Assembly: GCA_011947345.1 (NCBI GenBank)
Contig: JAAVTG010000850.1
Span: forward strand, 1 to 14,050
Length of the DNA: 14,050 bases
Direction: 5' to 3'
Origin: Phytophthora quininea
Taxonomy: Eukaryota; Oomycota; Peronosporomycetes; Peronosporales; Peronosporaceae
Position numbers and translations under genes: made by a program. Of the stretch, positions 9,652 to 14,050 are shown in pieces. The notes beneath the pieces are model-generated. The model did no database searches. It was not told the origin of the DNA and was given only the letters and a program-made list of their open reading frames with translations. Position 1 is the stretch's first letter; every line of letters starts with the position of its first letter.

Positions 9652-9923
9652 CGTTTTCAATGGCCAGCGAATTGAAAGTGAGAATGATAAAACGCAGCAA
9701 TGAGTGCAGTACCTTCCGCACCAATGCCTTCACGTGCAAACTAGAACCAATAACTTGACATCCAGACCGAGTCATCAGTGATTGTCGTCATAGTCACGGC
9801 GGCCAACTTTGATAGCGCACCTGGGAATATTTATTTTCTCGAAGGTGTTCATAGAGAACGAGGCCATTTCCCATTTCGCCTTCCCAAGCCACAGCCCACC
9901 GCAGCAGCTACAGAGCGCCAAAG
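9652..9923. promoter_or_regulatory. Divergent promoter shared by the effector and a small secreted protein
   Basis: The start codons of the two secreted genes are 272 bp apart. For the minus-strand gene, two initiator-like sites are seen: TCATTCTCACTTTC (complement of 9674-9687) and CACTCATTG (complement of 9697-9705). For the plus-strand gene there is a core site at 9864-9877. Parts of this region are duplicated at 12421-12640. Confidence 0.6.
9864..9877 (+). promoter_or_regulatory. Oomycete core promoter (Inr+flank) of the small secreted protein
   Basis: CCATTTCCCATTTC matches TCATTYYNCAWTTT at 12 of 14 positions and lies about 47-60 bp before the ATG at 9924. It is the best core-promoter match in the window. 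Confidence 0.62.
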
Positions 9924-10070
9924 ATGAAAATCAGCGTTGCGATCGTCACCATTGTCTTGTGCATGGCCCAGTTGTGCCTGGTCCAGGCCCTTCCACCACG
10001 AAATCCCGACTTCCAACGCCCGAAAACCCCGGCGTGTACAACCGTGCCAACCCCGCATGTAAACTCGTGA
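9924..10070 (+). CDS. Small secreted protein of unknown function
   Basis: The frame opens with MKISVAIVTIVLCMAQLCLV, a clear signal peptide with likely cleavage after QA (about residue 22). A short mature part follows, starting LPPRNPDFQRP, and in the frame as given it ends at residue 48. A one-base loss near CCCG/AAAA (about 10017-10025) would instead switch to ENPGVYNRANPACKLVTT and extend to 10141. Given the error pattern of the window, the longer form is at least as likely. A GTAAAT at 10134 could also be a splice donor. A strong core-promoter match upstream supports expression. The gene is divergent from the effector. No family was recognised, and there are too few cysteines in either form to assign a cysteine-rich effector class. 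Confidence 0.58.
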   Translation: MKISVAIVTIVLCMAQLCLVQALPPRNPDFQRPKTPACTTVPTPHVNS

Positions 10071-10141
10071 CGACTAGACCAAGTTCTTTCGTCCACACAG
10101 ATCGAGCACAACAATTCATTTCGCCTCGTCAAGGTAAATAG

Positions 10142-10655
10142 CACTGCGCGTTTACTGTAGAGTACGAGGCCAGGCAACGACTTTGAAATAATAGCAACAC
10201 TTTCGAGTGAAACCAAAATTCCAATTTCCACTCGGCTAATTCCAAGATCAACTCGACGAAGAATGTTTTATCCTCTTGCAAAAGGGAAAGTTATACTTGG
10301 GATTTCGTTCGCAAGCATAGCTTAGAAGTAACATTGCATTAAATTCACCTCGAGCTCTTTCTTGGCTCCATTTTGCCGTAGGATATAGTTTGAAAGCCTC
10401 GCTAGTCGTCAAAGGTGTTCGATGAACACCAAATAGCACTCATGGACACGACCACGAATATTGTGTCTGTCAGCTTCGATTCGGGTGTCTCCTATCTGGA
10501 TAGCACACAGTATAAACCAAGCAACTGGAACTGAAGCCACTACATCTCTCCGTGGAAATTCACTATTCGAGACCGACACAATGCCCAAACACCACGTGAT
10601 GAAACACTGAGGCCACTTTGATATTCGTCCTCGACAACATAAGCGAAACAAATCG
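10142..10655. other. Intergenic, no gene recognised
   Basis: AT-richer sequence with short broken frames only. Two minor features: an imperfect palindrome GGTGTTC-gat-GAACACC at 10414-10430 and a TATAAA at 10511-10516, which is 140 bp before the next ATG. Confidence 0.55.
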
Positions 10656-10946
10656 ATGTCGGACAACTACAACTCGGCCGATGAAGGATGGAATGGCTGG
10701 CTGACCTTCTGCGTTGCCTCTGCTGGGGCCATTCTCGTCTGTGCTATCGTCGCGTGCTGCAGATCGAGAGCGAAATATGCGGAGACTGCTGTGATTCAGA
10801 CGCCTCGGTCGAGCCAAACTGAGGTGGTGTTCCTACAATCAAGCAGCGAAGATGATCCAATCGACGTGGTGGTCGTGGCGTGGCCAGTAGCTGACACCGT
10901 CACAGCCGGTGCCAGCAACCTTGGAAGTTATCCTGCACGACGATAA
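10656..10946 (+). CDS. Small single-span membrane protein, function unknown
   Basis: An intact 96-residue frame from ATG to TAA. It has a short polar N-terminus (MSDNYNSADEGWNGW), one hydrophobic segment about residues 15-35 (LTFCVASAGAILVCAIVACC) followed at once by basic residues (RSRAKY), then a polar acidic tail with QTPRSSQTEVVF and SSSEDDPIDVVVVAW. The positive-inside pattern suggests a type III single-pass protein with the long tail in the cytosol. The cysteines at the membrane edge could be acylated. No family was recognised. The unbroken frame and plausible topology support a real gene, but length and lack of homology keep confidence moderate. Confidence 0.5.
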   Translation: MSDNYNSADEGWNGWLTFCVASAGAILVCAIVACCRSRAKYAETAVIQTPRSSQTEVVFLQSSSEDDPIDVVVVAWPVADTVTAGASNLGSYPARR

Positions 10947-11040
10947 TCGGATAGGAAATCTAACCTCTTGATACTTTCAATTGACGTTCTTCGTCGTAGT
11001 ACTTGATCTATTGTCATGGCGCTACGCCCACGACCATGTA

Positions 11041-11060
11041 CAAAGTTCCGCCGATATTGA
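11041..11060 (+). repeat. 20-bp repeat, copy 1
   Basis: CAAAGTTCCGCCGATATTGA, identical to 12689-12708. In both places it can read KVPPIL, here after an ATG at 11036. Confidence 0.75.
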
Positions 11061-11134
11061 AGGTTGTCTGTGGAAAATCCTCGCTGTCTGGGACGAGCCA
11101 TGAGAGCTCGAGCAGTTGAGTGCCAACAAAGAAC

Positions 11135-11900
11135 ATGGCGGTCGCAACAGACACTGGGAGCACTTACCTTGCTTGCTGTACACACGGCTCGGTGTCAGGT
11201 TGCAGCGGTGGTGCCCGGCCTAGCCGACAAGGCGTGGCTGGCGCGATGCCTCCTCCTGGGATGGACTTTAGAGGCTTTCACACCCTGAAAATTGAAGTTG
11301 GTATCTCGCAGACCTGGGGCCGCGAGGATGACGGACGAGGCTTGAATTACAAGGCGGACTTGTTGCGTCAGTATCCTGGTGTGGAGTATGTTCTCTGCAT
11401 TCACATGACTCCTGACTTCCGGAGACGCCAATATCGCTTGGACTCCGTTGCCAATGGCGCGGTTGAGAACCGGAACGGGACCCCATCGACGTCGCTCAAC
11501 ACACAAACACGGTGTTGAGATTGGACGCCCATCGACTGCTGGCACTTCCCCAGAAGCAAAATCCCCCTCCCTGGTTTCGACGACCCAGTCGAAGTAGATC
11601 TCTTCCCCACAGTGGAGCTTATTCGGACTGGTAGTACCTCCTGTGGATGGAGCAGTGCAAGCCGTGGGTGTAGCAGGGCAAGCTGCGGGTGGAACTGGAC
11701 AAGCTGAAATTGATGTGATGCAGGATGCGGTGAAGCTGGACAAGCTGCGGCTGGCGTGATTGAAGCCGGGGTGGAGCAGGACAAGCTGCGGCTGGCGTGA
11801 TTGAAGCCGGGGTGGAGCAGGACAAGCTGCTGAGTTCAGGCAAGCTGTGACTGACGCAGTGCAAGCTGCGTTTGCTGCCGGGCGAGCGGGGACAGGGTGA
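11135..11900 (+). CDS. Frame-broken gene: unknown domain followed by Gly/Ala/Gln repeats
   Basis: An N-terminal domain reads FHTLKIEVGISQTWG, GRGLNYKADLLRQYPGVEYV, LCIHMTP and RRRQYRLD, then (new frame) VLRLDAHRLLALPQKQNPPP and DDPVEVDLFPTVELIRTG. It ends in a Gly, Ala, Gln and Val repeat tail (VQAVGVAGQAAGGTGQ, QAAAGVIEAGVEQ twice) and a stop at 11898-11900. The pattern hydrophobic-E-V-G-x-S, then a Lys, then VEYVLCI recalls PD-(D/E)XK-like folds, but this is weak. At least six frame changes are needed: GGG/CCCC near 11477-11484, the C runs at 11563-11571, near 11630, near 11733, and one per repeat unit. Most are single losses as elsewhere. The density of breaks also allows a true pseudogene. 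The start is uncertain: the ATG at 11135 is in frame, but a start near 11036 is possible. Confidence 0.45.
11738..11830 (+). repeat. 41-bp tandem repeat, 2.3 copies
   Basis: Two perfect 41-bp units (11738-11778 and 11779-11819) are followed by 11 bases of a third. Flanks from about 11650 to 11875 carry looser CAAGCTG-containing copies. A unit of 42 bp would keep one frame (14 residues, GQAAAGVIEAGVEQ). Confidence 0.9.
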
Positions 11901-12369
11901 GTGCTACCCCAACGTCGTCGTCGCGATCCTGATGACCCGTTTGCATCTCGAACGAGGCCCCACCCATAGTTTTTAGTTGCAGCACCAGTCGATTTGGTTT
12001 TCATTTTCCTATACGTATTTGGAGTCATGAGTTGCCGAGTTCGCGTGAACATTACGACAAAAAAGCTGAACATGCTCCGTGTCCAAAGGAAACGAGGATG
12101 CCACTTGGTTCACGATGAGCCATTGTTTATATGACATTTACTCGACGATTACTATCTAGTTAATCGATCCCAACTTCTTCGGGCGTAAATCCAGCGGTTG
12201 TACTGCGAGTTCTGCCGATTCTTCGACAGCTGCAGGGTTCTGATGTATTGGTCAGGTTAACGTAAAGGGTCCATGCCAATGGCACTGCAAGTGAAGGCGT
12301 TCAGGATTCTTTGCTCACGAATATGAGCTGTTGGTCGATATTCACCGTTGAAAACTTTGCGATTTCGCT
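11901..12369. other. Intergenic, no gene recognised
   Basis: Only short open stretches occur. No promoter, RNA gene or clear repeat is seen. The last ~30 bases may already belong to the decayed effector copy that follows. Confidence 0.5.
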
Positions 12370-12640
12370 TGAGGTGGAGTCTGCGAAAAAGAATTTGGGG
12401 GAGAGATTCTGCGGTACCGTTTCCAATGATAATGATGGAGCGGAATAGTAAAAATGAGAACGATTAAAAGAAACAACGGTGTGTGATGGGAAAAGTTAGT
12501 GCCAGCAACTTGGCATCCAGACCGAGTCATCTGTGATTTTGCTGCTCGCTTCATCAAACCTTGCTGGTAAAGCTACCGGTAGCAGCTTTTTATTTTCTTG
12601 AGCGAGGTGTTCATTTACTACGAGGCTAAGCAACTTCGAA
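12370..12640 (-). pseudogene. Decayed copy of the effector 5' end plus its promoter
   Basis: 12370-12424 aligns with the start of the effector gene (9594-9661), sharing GTGGAGTC and AAAGAAT, a gap in the signal-peptide part, then TGCGG..CGTTT.CAATG. The complement of the start codon (CAT at 9649-9651) is TAC here (12415-12417), so the start is lost. 12507-12538 matches 9752-9783 with two mismatches in 32 (core CATCCAGACCGAGTCATC). The promoter end is recognisable through TTTATTTTCT and GGTGTTCAT to about 12625. No usable effector coding sequence follows on the minus strand. Confidence 0.7.
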
Positions 12641-12662
12641 GTATGGCAAACTTGTTGGATGA

Positions 12663-12932
12663 ATGCAACATTCCGATTCACCCGTGGTCAAAGTTCCGCC
12701 GATATTGATGGCGTCTGCCTCACGACCAAATTCATGGATGGAAGTCCAAATATCCCCACCCTTGCCCTCCCAGCAGTATGTTGAGAAGCGACCACGAAAG
12801 AAGCTCGGAGTTGAGATGGCTGTGGTCACCGTGTGGCCCGTGTTATATCGTTGTGAAAACTGTAGGTTCCATCGTTATGGTGATGAAGTAAGCAGCACAA
12901 TTATTAATGGATCTTCATCCAGGCCAACATGA
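12663..12932 (+). CDS. Doubtful 89-codon open frame
   Basis: It starts at an ATG and reads KVPPILMASASRPNSWMEVQ, then PSQQYVEKRPRKKLGVEM and VVTVWPVLYRCENC. It includes the 20-bp repeat shared with 11041-11060, so it may be the 5' part of a paralogue of whatever begins at 11036. There is no promoter match and no recognised domain. It is kept only because of the shared in-frame KVPPIL. Confidence 0.25.
   Translation: MQHSDSPVVKVPPILMASASRPNSWMEVQISPPLPSQQYVEKRPRKKLGVEMAVVTVWPVLYRCENCRFHRYGDEVSSTIINGSSSRPT
12689..12708 (+). repeat. 20-bp repeat, copy 2
   Basis: Identical to 11041-11060, and similarity fades within about 15 bases downstream (GTCTG shared). Confidence 0.75.
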
Positions 12933-13178
12933 TGTTCTAACGTGCTGAGAATACGGTCAGCACCATTTTTAGGATCCAAAGTGGATCTTCGCTTTTGCTT
13001 TCATCTTCTTTACACGATTGATACGACGTCCGCCGTGCAGATAGAGCTCGAATAGCAAGGCAATCAACCACTTCCAGATCAATTTAACACAACCTTGCAG
13101 CGACACCTCCAACAATTAACTACCGAAACAAAGTCACTGCAAATAATCATAGCATCTGGCAAAGGTACCAGGACTCTA
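12933..13178. other. Intergenic, no gene recognised
   Basis: AT-rich stretch with stops in all frames. No RNA gene, repeat or promoter was recognised. Confidence 0.5.
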
Positions 13179-13370
13179 TTAATTCAGTAAGTTTTTCACT
13201 AGACTATCGAGTTTCGGGCTCATCTCATCGGGATTTTCCTCCGATAGCTTATCATCCAGCGTGTAAAAATGTTGTAGCTCGGACCAAAGCAGTCGTCGGT
13301 ACCGTGTTTGGCCTCGTATTTCAGAACATATTTCAGCCACGGCGTAAAGTTCATGTCGGTCACTTTCGTA
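13179..13370 (-). pseudogene. Decayed copy of the effector helical module
   Basis: On the minus strand it reads FTPWLKYVLKYEAKHG, GPSYNIF, then after a one-base loss in a T run YTLDDKLSEEN, and ends at a TAA (13179-13181). It aligns with the middle of the intact effector (SKLIPWLKYVVKYQAKHG, SSYHIFYTLAEKLPEEN; DNA 9230-9415). The longest exact DNA match is 18 bp (9376-9393 with 13325-13342). An in-frame TAG lies just upstream near 13385, no signal peptide is found, and the C-terminal module is missing. I judge it a remnant of a second paralogue. Because of its order and orientation it is not the continuation of the remnant at 12370-12640. Confidence 0.72.
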
Positions 13371-14050
13371 TACATTATTTGGAACTACCGCGAGAAAGCG
13401 CTTACGACACGGGAACGAAAGGATTAAAAGCCTCGGTTCTTCAGTAGATACTTGTGCTAGTGAGCTAATTGTCAGACGTTTGCCGTGACCAGTTCTTGCT
13501 TCAACAAGATTTGCTTTGCGGATGTCGGAACAGCGGAGATTATTGCGAGCATGACGCCAGGACCACTACATGTAGCAATAAGGATCACCGACCCACGGTT
13601 TGTCTTCAGGTTGGAAGATGGAAATTTGGAATTTAGGTAGCAAAATGTGAAGTGGGGTGTTTGTGTTTAGCCGTTCGAAGAAAACCTCTATTTGTGTTAA
13701 CAACTAACCATAAAGAGTTTTCATCTACTGAACCACGTTGGAGTTTCCTAGAGCACAAGAGCTCCTGCGTCTATCGCGACTTCCTTGGGGTGGCATTGTG
13801 CGCTGGGTGTTCTTCAAGTCGAGAAATTGCAAAATGAGAACTGTGGCGTGTGGCTTTCACATCTTGGATCGGTGCGCATCTTTTGCAGCATTGATGGGAA
13901 TCACTAAATCAATAGTAATCCTCGAGCGCCTGCCAGAAACTGCAGGCTTTGCTTTCTGAGCAAATGAAGGTGTGATGAAGAAAGCTAAAGAATGTTGGCT
14001 TGAAACCGAGAGTCTGACGACTAATCTGAGGAATATTTGCGAGGGTTTTA
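13371..14050. other. Mostly non-coding; possible further effector remnant
   Basis: On the minus strand one frame stays open from 13565 down to 13179 (about 129 codons), but it has no ATG start and is out of frame with the effector-like module over most of that module. Bases 13480-13510 weakly resemble the intact effector near 9516-9545. From about 13620 to the end there are only short + strand frames of 60-70 codons with no promoter-like site and no recognised domain. Confidence 0.45.

Noticed and set aside
9560..9775. Minus-strand frame MTRSGCQV... upstream of the effector, with a similar start in the 12.5-kb copy
   Set aside because: The shared peptide follows simply from the duplicated promoter DNA, and the frames diverge after a few codons and overlap the effector signal peptide out of frame.
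10414..10430. Palindrome GGTGTTC-gat-GAACACC
   Set aside because: A 7-bp stem is within chance for 14 kb and has no linked gene start.
11195..12073. A 292-codon open frame on the minus strand, rich in Ser, Pro, Ala and Cys
   Set aside because: It is antisense to the + strand domain and repeats, is low-complexity, and has no domain or signal. The + strand reading is more protein-like. Still, it is the longest unbroken frame there, so transcripts should decide.
13652..13959. Two + strand frames of 61 and 73 codons near the right end
   Set aside because: No recognised domain, no core promoter, and ordinary length for chance frames.

Overview
The window looks like nuclear DNA of a plant-associated oomycete, most likely Phytophthora or a close relative. 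Four things point there: short GT-AG introns of 57-71 bp; compact, GC-rich housekeeping genes packed head-to-head and tail-to-tail; several start regions preceded by a sequence close to the oomycete core promoter (Inr, TCATTYY-like, with a T-rich flank); and a secreted RXLR-like protein with WL/P/V helical modules typical of Phytophthora effectors. The species cannot be fixed from sequence alone.

Layout. Positions 1-9010 are a dense housekeeping block. In order: a 5'-truncated RBBP4/MSI1 WD40 histone chaperone (+), a PUDP-like HAD phosphatase (+), an unrecognised ~358-residue gene with one intron (+), the C-terminal half of proteasome ATPase RPT3 (+), importin beta-1 with three exons (-), and proteasome ATPase RPT1 (+). 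Importin beta and RPT1 are divergent, with 167 bp between start codons. Positions 9011-14050 are different: gene-poor, with small or fast-evolving genes and remnants. They hold an RXLR-like secreted effector (-) sharing a 272-bp divergent promoter with a small secreted protein (+), a 96-residue single-span membrane protein (+), a poorly preserved gene with a domain followed by 41-bp tandem repeats (+), a decayed second copy of the effector 5' end plus promoter, and a decayed copy of the effector's helical module.

Reading frames. Almost every multi-exon or long gene is broken by losses of one base (occasionally two) inside runs of identical bases, and conserved protein sequence resumes at once in the expected frame. 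I count at least ten, nearly all deletions. This is best read as sequencing or assembly error (uncorrected homopolymer contraction), not mass pseudogenisation. Gene limits below therefore span those breaks. The missing N-terminal half of RPT3 cannot be explained this way and is a separate problem.

Functionally the left block covers chromatin assembly (RBBP4), protein degradation (RPT1, RPT3), nuclear import (importin beta) and nucleotide clean-up (PUDP-like). The right block carries probable host-interaction genes. The change near 9 kb resembles the boundary between conserved gene-dense and variable effector-bearing compartments known in Phytophthora genomes.
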